Shown here one piece after another: positions 32,301 to 41,595 of a stretch of DNA of 51,675 nt. Both the position numbers and the translations under genes were made by a program. A model generated the notes under the pieces. It had not been told where the DNA came from, ran no database searches, and saw only the letters and a list, made by a program, of their open reading frames with translations. Source of the stretch: a virus; IMG/VR virus record IMGVR_UViG_3300010160_000062, positions 1-51,675 of that record; one strand, 5' to 3'. How positions within the stretch are numbered: position 1 is the stretch's first letter; each line of letters opens with the position of its first letter.

Positions 32301-35300
32301 AAACTAAATTAGCATCGTAACTATTAATAAATTTGGCGTTTCGCAAATCCCACCATAGTGTACCTACTTGAATTTCTCCCCAAGTACTCGACTCGTCAAC
32401 ATTAACTTGTGATGTTCCTATTGAATAAGTTGCAGGGTCATAAAATGTTTTATATTTTATTTCTTCTTCTGCAGGTCCTGCAATTTTACCCTGTAAAGGA
32501 TCAATTGTATCAAGGTAAGTAATTAACTTTCCAGTAACTTTATTATATAAGAAGGCTGATTTAATTTTAGTAATATCCGGAACCGCTACTTGTGTCGAAT
32601 TAACACTCCAGCTATATTTTTCAGGTAATTTTCCATAATTATATACAGTACCAGAATTAGATACTGTACTAGTATTAGTAAACGGTGCCCCCACAAATAT
32701 CTGATTATTTCCTACAGCAAATCCAATCCCGTATCCATCATTTTGTGAGGTAGTAGTTAGTAGTGTTTCACTCCAGACCCATTTAGAATTGTACCTGTCA
32801 TATACATCAATTTTTCCGCTATCTACATTTCGTATTCTAAAAAAGGTAGAAATTTTATCAAAAGTTGTTTTGCTATCATCAAATGAAGTACTTAGGTATA
32901 TGTCTCCAGCTTGACTGTATATTACTAAAGTTTTGTCATTGTCCATAAACGATAACTTTGATCCAAATCTTCCAGACGATTCTGGAAGATGAGGAATAAT
33001 ATCCTGGTACTTAGTATATTGGCCGCTTGATTGTAAGGCATATACGTCAACTTCCCCTGTTTGGTTAATTGTGGATACTGTAGAAAAATCATCGCTAACT
33101 GCAAAATAATTACCAGATGGAGTGATACTAATACTTTGTCCAAATGTAATACTGGTTCCTGTAACCGTTTGCGTTAACGTTGGTAATTCGCTAGAGTTGT
33201 TATAAACATAAACTTTTCCAATTGTATTTCCACTCGAAGCACTTACTAATAATTTACTAAAATCATCGCTAATTGCCACCGAACTTGCATAATTGTTTCC
33301 AGTTGCGCCGCCCGCTAGTGAAAACTGGTTATCATATGCCCAGTCAGTTGTTACAAAGTTTAAGATTCCGTCTGGAGTACTTGTGGGATTTCCGCTTAAT
33401 AATAAAGTTGTTTCACTAACAATTAATATAACATATTGAGTTCCAGAAAATCCAGTGCCTTGCACAAACATACCTTCTCTAATTCCCTGAGTAGATGTTA
33501 CTACTATTGTAGAATTAGAACTACCGACTGGATTATATGCAGAACTTGCCTCAATTGAATTTATATAATTTAATCTATAAACCTTTCCTCGATTATTGTC
33601 GTAGCCAGTTGCGCCTATTAGTAAACTGTTGTTACCAAACACTAACGAAGAACCAAAGTGCTCGCCAGATGCTGCCTGAGGACTAATAATGGATGTTGTA
33701 AAATTGTAATTATTATTAGAATCCTTTTTATATATTGAAATTGCACCTTGTTCTGATAAAGCTGAATTAGTTCCGCCAAGGTTAACCGGAATGTATGATA
33801 TTTTTTTCCAAGACGAAATACCAACACCAGATACTGTATTAACAGCAGTGATTGATACAGAATCGATAGTTACAATTAAATCGTGAAGTACATTTTGGCC
33901 GCCAATACTGGATCCTAATATCTTAATCTTATCGCCAATTAAATATCCAGAGCCGCCAACTTGCCTTGCAATTGTGTAACCAGTTAATGTTGGAGTAACA
34001 TTGAACGTTGCTCCAGTTCCTAATATTACTTCTGCAGGCAACGACAAATAATTTTGTGTAGGTGTTGTTCCAATTGCAGATACTGTAGTAATAGATTGTT
34101 CAATGACTCCAGTTACTGTGATTATAATATCGTTCACTGTGTCAACGCCGCCTACCGCAGTTCCAAGTATTTTTAATTTGTTACCAACCTTGTAACCAGC
34201 GCCGCCTGAAATTATCTTAACTGTAAAAGATCCTCCAGTTACAACCACTGTAAATCGAGCACCCTGTCCAACAGTTAATGTTGTTCCTGATACACTATTG
34301 TAAATTGCCTGAAGTGGATTATCTACTTGATAATATTTTGAATTACTATAAACGATACTTGCTTCTGAGTAAGAAATACCTTGAACATAATTTCCAATAA
34401 ATTTTGTTGCGGCATAACTTGCGTTAGGAGATCCAACTGCCATCCATGTTTTATCATTGGAAAATGCAATAACAGTTGAATGCACATTTGTGGGATTCAA
34501 ATTTATGCTTAACACTGGGATTGAAAATCCTGATCCGGTGCCGCCAATTGTTGCTGGGTCAACAGATAAATTATTTCCAGGTTGATATCCTGAGCCAGAT
34601 TGATTTAAAATAACATTGACAATTTTTCCATTTTTAACAGTAAGATCAGCAGTTGCTCCTGTACCACTGCCGCCCGTTAATGGAATATCGCTGTATGTTG
34701 AAGTACTGGCAGTTGGAGTATAGCCAAAACCCGCAGTGTTTACAATCGTGGCAGCAAAGTTTGAACCAGTTCCTCCAATATTAACAGACGCGGTTGATAA
34801 CACCTCGCCGGATATGTACTGATTATTTACAGAAACCAATATTAAACTAAAAACTGACCCGTTTCTAACAGTAATGTTAGCAACTGCTCCTGACCCGGTT
34901 CCGCCTGTTAACGGAACAGATGTATATAATTCTGTTCCAACCGCAGGAGAATAACCAGTCCCTGGACTTGTTAGTGTTAATGTTGATTCTATACTTGTAA
35001 CATTTAATGCGGCAACAGCTCCATACTGAAAACCTGTACTAATATTAGCAGATATTTGCGGGCTTTGAATTAATTGCTGTTTGGCCCAGGCTGGTATAAC
35101 TCCAGGTTTAATATAAGTTGTTATTTTACCATCAGTTGTACTTAGAGCCGCAATGTCACCTTGTTTAGTAACTGCTAAAGTTCTACCATAGTTTGATTTT
35201 ACTCTAGGATACTGATCTGTTAAGGCAGTTTGATTATAAATTGGATTATATTTCCACGAGGCCCACTTGTTAGTTCCGTCGTTATCAACCCATATTAGCT

Positions 35301-38300
35301 CATCTAATTTTAATTTATCTGGTAATGTTGTATCTAACACATCTAAAGAAGATACTCTTTGAGTAGTTAACACTGAAATTTTAATAGAACCTAATTCATT
35401 AAAAGGATTTTGCCATCCTGCAACATCTTTTATTACAATAAAAGAATTTAATTCTACAGATTGTATTTTATAAAATCCGTTAATTTTAGTTGTTTGTGTA
35501 ATTCCAATATAGGATCCTGCTTCAAAATTCACAAAATCGCTTAACTGAATAGTTAATTTTTTGCTAGGAGAATCGTAGGTTACGCTAGTAACAACCAAAT
35601 TAATATCAGAAATTCTATAAACATTCCAGGAATTCTTTTCAAAAGAACACCACACGTAATCTCCATTAGAAAAGTCTGATGGGTTATAGCCTACAATATC
35701 TTCTATTGATTTTAAACTAAGTGCAACATCGCCCGAATTAACATATCCTGCACTTCTTAGTAACGGTTTATAAGTTAACGTGTCAGGCCATGGCGTAGAA
35801 TCATAATTATCAGGTTTTAAATAGACATCCCCAGGTGCTACTTGTATTAAAAATGAATTAAGGTCTTTATTTTTTTCATTAACTAATACATACTGCTGAG
35901 GATTACTTCTAATACTAGTTTCATCTAGAATAAATTCAATTTGTTGGAATGCTGTACTAGCACCGTATTGTCCCACACGAATTGCCCACTCTTCGTAAAA
36001 CTTTAAACTTTCTTTATTATCAGAACTTAACACATCAAATAATTTATTAAGAACATTTTGAGTTCCTTTTTCTCTAATCATTCCTTGATAAAACTTAAAT
36101 TCGCTAACATCATCTTGAATAATATTGCTTAGATATTCTCTCTTTTGATAACCAATTATATGTTGACCTACTTTTTGATGTTGTAAATCAAAGCTATCAG
36201 AATCCAAACTATAAAAGTCTTCAAACTGTGTTGCAGAATTAGTCCAGTTAGGTAAAATCTTTTGTTCTGGTTTCTTTGATAATTGTGTCCAGCTGGCCCT
36301 GTTAAATTCAGTTGTTCCCGGTAGTTTAGAATTTGCACTGTAATAGAAACTTTGATAAACTACTATATCTCCAAGATTGTAATCTTGCCATTGTTGCCAG
36401 TTTTGAATATTAGCTTGGTCAAATATAAATCCTGGAATATCTAAACTGCCGTTCCAATTGTTAGTAATATAGCCAGATACATTAATTCTTTCTTGTCTGT
36501 ATCCGCTAGCTGGGCTGTAAATAACATCATTAAAGATAGTGGTATTATTGATAACAACAACATGTTCGTATTGAACTAGGTAAAAACTTGCACAAAAAAT
36601 TCCATCAGCTGTCTTAGGGCTATATGAAATTAAATTATCTGCTCTATAAGAATTTAAATCGGCTGATGGTAATGTTGTGCCATCAACTTTAAATATTTCG
36701 TAAGAGTTAAAACGATTATCAATGTCTTCTACTACTGATAAATCAGCAACAAAAGAAATTTCTCCGGCGCTAGGGCTTAGACTAATAACACTACTTCCGT
36801 AATTATTTAAACTTTCAAGTTTAACATAATCATCAAAATCAAAAGCTGATAGCGGCGGAAGATTTCTAGCGGCGCTGTAATAGTCGCCGTTGTATCTTAC
36901 TATTGTTCCGTAACTGTATTCTTTACCTGGTACCCACTCAGACCATTTATCTTGTCCTGAGCTCCAATTCTGTGTGGACCAGAACATAAATTCTTTAGCA
37001 CTAGTTTCCCAATTAGAAACTAGTCCTAAATTAGTATTGAACTCATTAAATACAAATCCTTGATCCTGTAACCATTCACCGTATCCTGTTAAAAAGTCAA
37101 CAACTTCTTGAACAGAGCCTAATACTTTTCCGTATGGTACTATTACAGTATTAGTTCTATCCCACAACTTTCTTAGAATAGCGTCAGCACCGCCGTTAAT
37201 AGGCAATGCTGTAAGTTTAGTAAATTGTTTTAAATCAAATGTAGTTTCGGATATAGTTAAAAACTTTGATTGATAAAATTCTCCGTTGTATTTTACAATA
37301 GACCCAACTGCATATTGTTGGCCTGGTGTCCAAACTGTGAACCCTTCTGAAATTCCGCCAATATTAATTTTACTGCCTGATTGCAAATATGTATATGTAT
37401 TAAAATACGGAGTTGTTTGACTATACCCGTTGATTTGATATCCTGTTTGCAATTTAGTTATAATTACACCGCTATAGGATAATTTTTTAATAGGATTAGA
37501 TTTATTTAAAACAATATCATAATCTTCTGCTGGAATAAAAACACTACCGGTACTGGAAGGAGTTTTACTGTCTAATAATAATTTAAATTGATCTTTATTA
37601 GTAAATGCGCCCACTCTGTAGCTAAGTTGAACGTCCATAGTGGTTAATGCTGTTTTATAGGAAGTATATGCTTTTAAATTGTTATTAAAAACATAACTTA
37701 GTATAGACTGAACAAGATAATTAACTAACCCTGAAGTTTGTACACGAGTCTCTGTTTCATAAGTGCTTGGCAAAACAATATCTTTTGGTCTAATTCTCAA
37801 TTGAGTATCAGTGTAAATAAGTTGGCCTGCAACGTTTCTAGATATACGAGATCTGTCTAGCAATATTCCAAATGTTTTTGATGGTGCCAACAACATTAAT
37901 GTTGACATTATACTAAATGGATAATGGCTACTACGCCTCCACGCTGACTCTACAGGCCCAACGTCTCCAAATACATAATCGGCATAGGATGAATTAGTAG
38001 GTACTCCACGAGCAAGTCCTGATTGTATTGGACTAATTATATTTCCAAATTCATCTACAGGTATACGATTAATTAAAAAAGGTTTAGCATACTTTGTTGA
38101 TTTAATTGCGGGTCTTCCGGGTTCACGGATCAACCCGTCTGAAATGTCTTGCCACATGACTCGATTATCACTTGTATACGGTGCTGGACCGTATAAAGAT
38201 TGCCACCAGGCTGGTTCTAGACTAAACCCTAACATTTCCCACGGACAGATATTTGGGCGATCTGTATCTAACAACCAACGATATACACCACGCCAATATC

Positions 38301-41300
38301 CTGGCAATCCTGTATCATTAGGAGCAGAAAATCTAGTATAGTTATAGTCTTTGGTCAGCGGGGTTGCATAGTCGTTTCCAACTAATTTTGCCCATTTATA
38401 AAAATTAGAAGAAAGCACGTTATTAAATTCTTCTCTACTATAAGGATTGATTCTATTGTAACTAGGCATTACATCATTTACATCGTAGATAGTTACATCA
38501 TATTCAACTTTAATATTATTAAAAATTCTTTTTTCTAATTCTAAAATTATATTATCTCGGTAATCACCATATGATAAAATTAAACTTCCATCGTGACCTT
38601 GTATCATTAATCTTGGAGATGCAAAAGTAGTATCTAGAAAAATTTTAGGTTCATACTTTGGCCATATGCCTAACTTACTTGGAGTTTCTGGAACAAAAGA
38701 CCCGTCAGTATTTTCGTATTCGTATGTGGTAATGGTATCGCCATTTGCTACAACTACATATGATGTAAGTTCAACAAACCCTTGGCTGTTAAATGTGTAG
38801 TCTTTTCCGTGAATTAACTGAGTGCCATTTAAATAAACTCCCACAGCTTTATTTGATAGATTAGATAAACTAAAAACTGTAGTTAAAGGATATGTTAATA
38901 TTCTATAATCTTCAACAATAAAATCTGTTTTTAAATTTGCTCCGTACGGAACCATATCACTAAAATAATACGGGCTAGTGTTTGGTTTATTTCTGTTAAG
39001 TTTTTCTAAAATTAGGTCTACAAGAGAAACTGGATCTCCATCAACACCTATGTTGCTAGCAGTGTCAATGAATGCTCTTTTAAATGCGTTATAATCGTCT
39101 CTTGCTTGATCAACTGCTTTAATTACATTATTATCTTCTGAAGTGATATGATACAAACTTAAACTTAAAGGCCCGCTATGTTGTACAAACTTTGTTCCGT
39201 ACGCAGTAACATTTCCTAAATCTCGTAAATTTCCAACGCCTGGAAATACTCCTGAAAAAATAGTTAAATTATCTACTATTGAATTTACATGGTCTAATAC
39301 TTCACCCAACGTAAAATTTCCAATCTCATCGTTTAAGGGATTATTTTGTAAATTAACTGGTAATTCATAAAACCCGTTTGAGTTAATTGGTTGAGCCGCA
39401 AATGCCTTAATTGTTAAAACATCGTCTACAGTTATATCAGATATTAATACAACTTTTTTATACACAGGTGTATCGATAATAGACCATAGTGTTGGTGATA
39501 GACGTTTTCCGTTTACATAAACTTTAACTATTAAATCTGTAAGATTATCAATATTGTCAAAAATATCAATTTCAAAATTATTTGTTTTGTTAGAATTCTT
39601 ATATATTCTAACAGCGGCCTGTATGTTAGTAACTGAACTAGTTTTCCAACCGTTTACAAAAACATATTCGCCAGAGTAATTATGTGTCAATAGATAACCA
39701 ACATCTATATTTTTAGAAACAACAGATAAATCTTGTTTATATTCAAAACTGTCTGATCCTAAATCAAAGTTAAAGACAATATCTCCAATATTACTCACAT
39801 TCTTGTAAGTTAATGGAAATCCTAAAACTTTGTCTGAGATACCAGTTCCTTTTTTGTAAGAAAATAACGATGTTCCAGTAAAAGTTGACCCCTGGTACAC
39901 CGAGGTATCTCCAAAACTTACACCGTCTTTGTCATACACATCAAATTGAGGATTTTGATTAGTATTAATTTTTTGCTGAGATTTTTTCCAAGTAGTACCA
40001 TCAAACCAATAAGATAAACTTTGATTTTTAATACCATTCTTAACCAAAACTGATTGGTGTGCAATAGGTGCTGAAATTTCTACCAAGTGTATTTGTTTAG
40101 TGCTAGTAGCAAGATGTTGCAATTGCAAAAAGTCAACACGGTAAATTTTATTGTTTACCAGTGGATCAGCATCTGCGGTAAACAAAATTGTTTGTCCCTG
40201 AGATAATGCAACACCATCTACACTATAACCAGCCGATCCTTCGATTGTTGAAAAAATATCATTAGTAAACGTATCAATTAAATTAACATCAGGGCCTGCA
40301 AGTGTTCCAAAATTAAATAATTTCAAATCTGCTTGGAATTCAATAATAGGCCTAGTTGCGCGAGCTAGCTGATCTATATTAGTAACAGTTTTGTTGTAAG
40401 ATGCAGTTAATGAAATAACGTCTTTGTGAAACCATCGATTATAACGTGACCACGGATTTCGGTCTCTACTTGCTCGATTGATCACAACATAATCTAATAC
40501 ACTGGCATAGCCCGTGGCATCACTGAACGGTCCATTATCAAAAGGTGTTGCATCAAATTTAATTGCTTCTGATGTTGTGTACGGCCCTATAATTTCTAAT
40601 ATGCTTTCAGGAATTAGTTTTATAGCAGAGCCTACGCCTTCAACATAGAATTGTCCAGTAGCATATAGTTCAGGTTCTACTCGACCACCAAATCGAACTT
40701 TCATTCCGTTACTCAACGGAATTGTTTCATTTACAAAATATGTTTTTTTACCTAAAATGTCTTTTTCAACATTGATATACGTGTTCTCATCAATGTCTTG
40801 GATTTGAAACACGCCACCTACATCTATATCTGCTTCGCTTTGATAATATAGTATGCTTGGAGAATCTAATGGGACTTTAAAAGTTATTGTTCCATTTTCA
40901 ACAGCATAGTTGTCAATGTCGTTATTAGTATATCTATTAAATTTTCCTACACTACGCACTAACTTAATTGAAAAAGGATGGGCAGGACTAGTGATTTCAA
41001 ACTTATATGTTTGTCCCCTATACAGCGTTATTAGAGGATCCCGTGTTAATCCGTCTGGAGTAAAAATGTATTGGTAGTCTGCTCCAATTTCTTGCAATTC
41101 CACAGTATATGTGCTGGTAACTTCTTGTTTTTGGCCAAAAATTTCTATTGAATCTGGACCATATGGTAGCCAGTAGTAGCTTTGAAAATTAACAAACTTA
41201 TCCCAGTCAATGTGTGGGTCCCAAGAATAAAATTCTTGACTATTGATACGTGCATGGTTAATTGTGTTTGCCCCAAACACATTAAGCTGATTAACATAGT

Positions 41301-41595
41301 CAATGTAGTCTTTAAAGAATACAATATTGTCAAGAGAGTCTTTAATAACTACTCCGGGTTCTAATTGATAATCTTGTTTAGATTTTTCAGGAGAAGCAAC
41401 AAATATATCAGATGCAACTGATGCTTTAGAATTTTGGTGGCCAATATAACCATTAACTTTATCTACTGTTCCTGGCTGAAATAGCTGGTCAATAGTGGCT
41501 TGTAAAAACTTTTTATTTGCTGGTGTTTGATAAAAACCAGGTAATAGATTTGCACTAAGGCCGGTTTTTCCAACTGGGTTGGTTTTTTTAACCAT
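26380..41595 (-). CDS. giant modular baseplate-wedge-locus protein, 5,071 aa
   Basis: An uninterrupted 15.2-kb frame, about 0.55 MDa of protein, starting inside the gp6-like gene (8-nt overlap) at the place where T4 has gp7, gp8 and gp10. Residues about 130-150 (WDKFVNFQSYYWLPYGPDSI) and about 1110-1245 (NICPWEMLGFSLEPAWWQSL, SDYGPAP-type loops, FGDVGPVESAWRRSSHYPFS) resemble blocks found in large structural proteins of aquatic T4-like phages. CBM5/12-like modules occur near 1422, 1554, 1733 and 4936 (W..G..Y..G.IV.Y.G..Y). A region at about 2380-2975 shows FG-GAP-like propeller blades. Nine G-x-G-Y repeats lie between about 2215 and 3800. The C-terminus (about 4820-5071) has GVIEIRGERIEYFSKQGN and ends SPGIWYSDYKN. 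It likely forms the peripheral baseplate and holds fibres; enzymatic activity is not evident. Confidence 0.82.
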   Translation of the reverse strand: MVKKTNPVGKTGLSANLLPGFYQTPANKKFLQATIDQLFQPGTVDKVNGYIGHQNSKASVASDIFVASPEKSKQDYQLEPGVVIKDSLDNIVFFKDYIDYVNQLNVFGANTINHARINSQEFYSWDPHIDWDKFVNFQSYYWLPYGPDSIEIFGQKQEVTSTYTVELQEIGADYQYIFTPDGLTRDPLITLYRGQTYKFEITSPAHPFSIKLVRSVGKFNRYTNNDIDNYAVENGTITFKVPLDSPSILYYQSEADIDVGGVFQIQDIDENTYINVEKDILGKKTYFVNETIPLSNGMKVRFGGRVEPELYATGQFYVEGVGSAIKLIPESILEIIGPYTTSEAIKFDATPFDNGPFSDATGYASVLDYVVINRASRDRNPWSRYNRWFHKDVISLTASYNKTVTNIDQLARATRPIIEFQADLKLFNFGTLAGPDVNLIDTFTNDIFSTIEGSAGYSVDGVALSQGQTILFTADADPLVNNKIYRVDFLQLQHLATSTKQIHLVEISAPIAHQSVLVKNGIKNQSLSYWFDGTTWKKSQQKINTNQNPQFDVYDKDGVSFGDTSVYQGSTFTGTSLFSYKKGTGISDKVLGFPLTYKNVSNIGDIVFNFDLGSDSFEYKQDLSVVSKNIDVGYLLTHNYSGEYVFVNGWKTSSVTNIQAAVRIYKNSNKTNNFEIDIFDNIDNLTDLIVKVYVNGKRLSPTLWSIIDTPVYKKVVLISDITVDDVLTIKAFAAQPINSNGFYELPVNLQNNPLNDEIGNFTLGEVLDHVNSIVDNLTIFSGVFPGVGNLRDLGNVTAYGTKFVQHSGPLSLSLYHITSEDNNVIKAVDQARDDYNAFKRAFIDTASNIGVDGDPVSLVDLILEKLNRNKPNTSPYYFSDMVPYGANLKTDFIVEDYRILTYPLTTVFSLSNLSNKAVGVYLNGTQLIHGKDYTFNSQGFVELTSYVVVANGDTITTYEYENTDGSFVPETPSKLGIWPKYEPKIFLDTTFASPRLMIQGHDGSLILSYGDYRDNIILELEKRIFNNIKVEYDVTIYDVNDVMPSYNRINPYSREEFNNVLSSNFYKWAKLVGNDYATPLTKDYNYTRFSAPNDTGLPGYWRGVYRWLLDTDRPNICPWEMLGFSLEPAWWQSLYGPAPYTSDNRVMWQDISDGLIREPGRPAIKSTKYAKPFLINRIPVDEFGNIISPIQSGLARGVPTNSSYADYVFGDVGPVESAWRRSSHYPFSIMSTLMLLAPSKTFGILLDRSRISRNVAGQLIYTDTQLRIRPKDIVLPSTYETETRVQTSGLVNYLVQSILSYVFNNNLKAYTSYKTALTTMDVQLSYRVGAFTNKDQFKLLLDSKTPSSTGSVFIPAEDYDIVLNKSNPIKKLSYSGVIITKLQTGYQINGYSQTTPYFNTYTYLQSGSKINIGGISEGFTVWTPGQQYAVGSIVKYNGEFYQSKFLTISETTFDLKQFTKLTALPINGGADAILRKLWDRTNTVIVPYGKVLGSVQEVVDFLTGYGEWLQDQGFVFNEFNTNLGLVSNWETSAKEFMFWSTQNWSSGQDKWSEWVPGKEYSYGTIVRYNGDYYSAARNLPPLSAFDFDDYVKLESLNNYGSSVISLSPSAGEISFVADLSVVEDIDNRFNSYEIFKVDGTTLPSADLNSYRADNLISYSPKTADGIFCASFYLVQYEHVVVINNTTIFNDVIYSPASGYRQERINVSGYITNNWNGSLDIPGFIFDQANIQNWQQWQDYNLGDIVVYQSFYYSANSKLPGTTEFNRASWTQLSKKPEQKILPNWTNSATQFEDFYSLDSDSFDLQHQKVGQHIIGYQKREYLSNIIQDDVSEFKFYQGMIREKGTQNVLNKLFDVLSSDNKESLKFYEEWAIRVGQYGASTAFQQIEFILDETSIRSNPQQYVLVNEKNKDLNSFLIQVAPGDVYLKPDNYDSTPWPDTLTYKPLLRSAGYVNSGDVALSLKSIEDIVGYNPSDFSNGDYVWCSFEKNSWNVYRISDINLVVTSVTYDSPSKKLTIQLSDFVNFEAGSYIGITQTTKINGFYKIQSVELNSFIVIKDVAGWQNPFNELGSIKISVLTTQRVSSLDVLDTTLPDKLKLDELIWVDNDGTNKWASWKYNPIYNQTALTDQYPRVKSNYGRTLAVTKQGDIAALSTTDGKITTYIKPGVIPAWAKQQLIQSPQISANISTGFQYGAVAALNVTSIESTLTLTSPGTGYSPAVGTELYTSVPLTGGTGSGAVANITVRNGSVFSLILVSVNNQYISGEVLSTASVNIGGTGSNFAATIVNTAGFGYTPTASTSTYSDIPLTGGSGTGATADLTVKNGKIVNVILNQSGSGYQPGNNLSVDPATIGGTGSGFSIPVLSINLNPTNVHSTVIAFSNDKTWMAVGSPNASYAATKFIGNYVQGISYSEASIVYSNSKYYQVDNPLQAIYNSVSGTTLTVGQGARFTVVVTGGSFTVKIISGGAGYKVGNKLKILGTAVGGVDTVNDIIITVTGVIEQSITTVSAIGTTPTQNYLSLPAEVILGTGATFNVTPTLTGYTIARQVGGSGYLIGDKIKILGSSIGGQNVLHDLIVTIDSVSITAVNTVSGVGISSWKKISYIPVNLGGTNSALSEQGAISIYKKDSNNNYNFTTSIISPQAASGEHFGSSLVFGNNSLLIGATGYDNNRGKVYRLNYINSIEASSAYNPVGSSNSTIVVTSTQGIREGMFVQGTGFSGTQYVILIVSETTLLLSGNPTSTPDGILNFVTTDWAYDNQFSLAGGATGNNYASSVAISDDFSKLLVSASSGNTIGKVYVYNNSSELPTLTQTVTGTSITFGQSISITPSGNYFAVSDDFSTVSTINQTGEVDVYALQSSGQYTKYQDIIPHLPESSGRFGSKLSFMDNDKTLVIYSQAGDIYLSTSFDDSKTTFDKISTFFRIRNVDSGKIDVYDRYNSKWVWSETLLTTTSQNDGYGIGFAVGNNQIFVGAPFTNTSTVSNSGTVYNYGKLPEKYSWSVNSTQVAVPDITKIKSAFLYNKVTGKLITYLDTIDPLQGKIAGPAEEEIKYKTFYDPATYSIGTSQVNVDESSTWGEIQVGTLWWDLRNAKFINSYDANLVYRNSTWNTLATGSTIDIYEWVETNLLPSKWDAQADTPAGITLDISGQSLYGDTVYATKQIYDKISKTFKNKYYFWVKNKKVIPDVIGRKISASNVSSLISNPRGQGYSYLALTGLNSFSLTNVKPYLNDRDVVLSIEYWTTGITDQNIHNQYKLISNDPTTNIPNTIEQKWFDSLSGTDSKGLLVPDMSLPTKLKYGIENRPRQSMFVNRFEALKQFVETANRLFITEQIAENSDISDLDSFDEEPNIVYGLYDTVLDTDLELEYANITGFIPPSLTPVIVDGKIVDVLITVSGKGYLVAPFVKISGAGIGAEIKTIINTLGQVTGVTITSQGEGYGHTTKLSVRNYSVLVHSDTQASNHWSIYSYDNIYKVWSRTLTQSYDVRQYWEYANWYATGFNQFVSPDYAVDTFVNLNSINSAIGDIVKIRIANNGGWLLLEKYNNSTSVDWTESYQVVGIENGTIQLSPSLYQFTGTNVGYDSNIYDGDSFDVVASVELKTILNVIKNKIFINELKQNYLDLFFESVRYVFSEQLYVDWIFKTSFVKAQHNIGMLDQPVNYPVDNLSNFEDYVNEVKPYKTKIREYVSNYDGLDTAQLPITDFDLQPIYNSTTGNIELINVTVNNGVIQSDNASIQNYPWKFWLDNSGFSITEIVIVDAGSGYYLEPTVTIASPTGTGATARAFFTNGKVNRIILLTPGTGYLQAPIITIDGGYSVTGKQAKAIAIIGNSVVRTAHIGIKFDRTTQTNYVTQIEQVETYTGNGNTLQFNLKWAPDIRIGKSRVTVNNVPVLRENYKLKTITSTTKGFTSYYGQITFAVGYAPSNNATVVIEYNIDETVLNAPDRIQYYYTPGVGQLGRDLSQLMTGIDYGGVVVNGLGFNVLAGWDSSPFFQDKWDNFDPTFDDFFVTVDANTYSFTMPYIPAAGTAINIYHIKNNVDTYTLNGILTEFTYNILANAPIATTITTVTTSGISVTSLTGSYDTTLKVSTTTGIVIGMAVQGTGFPRTRTVTAIIDSTTVLLNAAPDSTPSGTLIFSYNYAGSTKLTVNNTAILYVGDVLACATVSTFTYDTVITGIINSTTISINKVLYANIPNNTNITATRTLIEPNDVIINANGTLSLTNPLTSGVVLKITGKINPTRLDDPAYGTSGQTNTTAILTTPVANGTSATFTIPNTFVVASGDAFILRKSTSDGSVAPSENDYDTSIKGGDLAYSTATGLAADDILVDGDGFVTPTSSPAPEEVVPGQVVDSVAIKVFDRPQSGSSNIKISNFISNGVTKDFTLPIYPNSNTAIIVKVGNNIKSLDDDYTFDYKNKTVSLKVTPTTGQLVTIFNMGFNGSNILDLDYFIGDGATREFITKAPWQDSLTTLVYIDGEIYTPELFKTDSTYEFANAVGLRFGIIPPVNSLINFTIVNGNQQTFSVTKTERIAIDGVSTTYPLVFSVGNKPPNESNMIVRAGQNILPAPNNSYFRIGNNRLNYILDSKKILPYSVAVDQINIFADGVKLNLGSDYTIDLSGIKIKINQSVYTLYSGKELVVSVASSSGYSYNPTLKTITFGTVYPLATIVEVVSSYNHNILDIERTSVSVTSNFELTPGTIEFYEYTSISNGTIKLDRPVVDDNYIWVIRNTTLLVPSIDYKLNDDKETIQLATIPSSTDKITLITFSSNVLTSGIAYMQFKDMLNRVHFKRLSLSKRTTLAQDLKLNDLSIVLTNADNFDIPNPTLNRPGVIEIRGERIEYFSKQGNILGKLRRGTLGTGAYSLNREGTFVQDIGPSETVPYTEISITEQILSDGTNFIDLSFTPTKSNTTWSYSAGYSSTIPANFGQSDDIEVFVGGYDQGTTWTPSTSYTIGTIVNVGTYTYRCIANHVSSTVFSIDSANWKFFIGNIRLKKSPYKVHNVNNSPYSPEGDVQLDADFSVNGTNNQIRLTNLLNSGTQVTVVKRTGIAWDNTVNIQNDTSKIAEFLRASPGIWYSDYKN

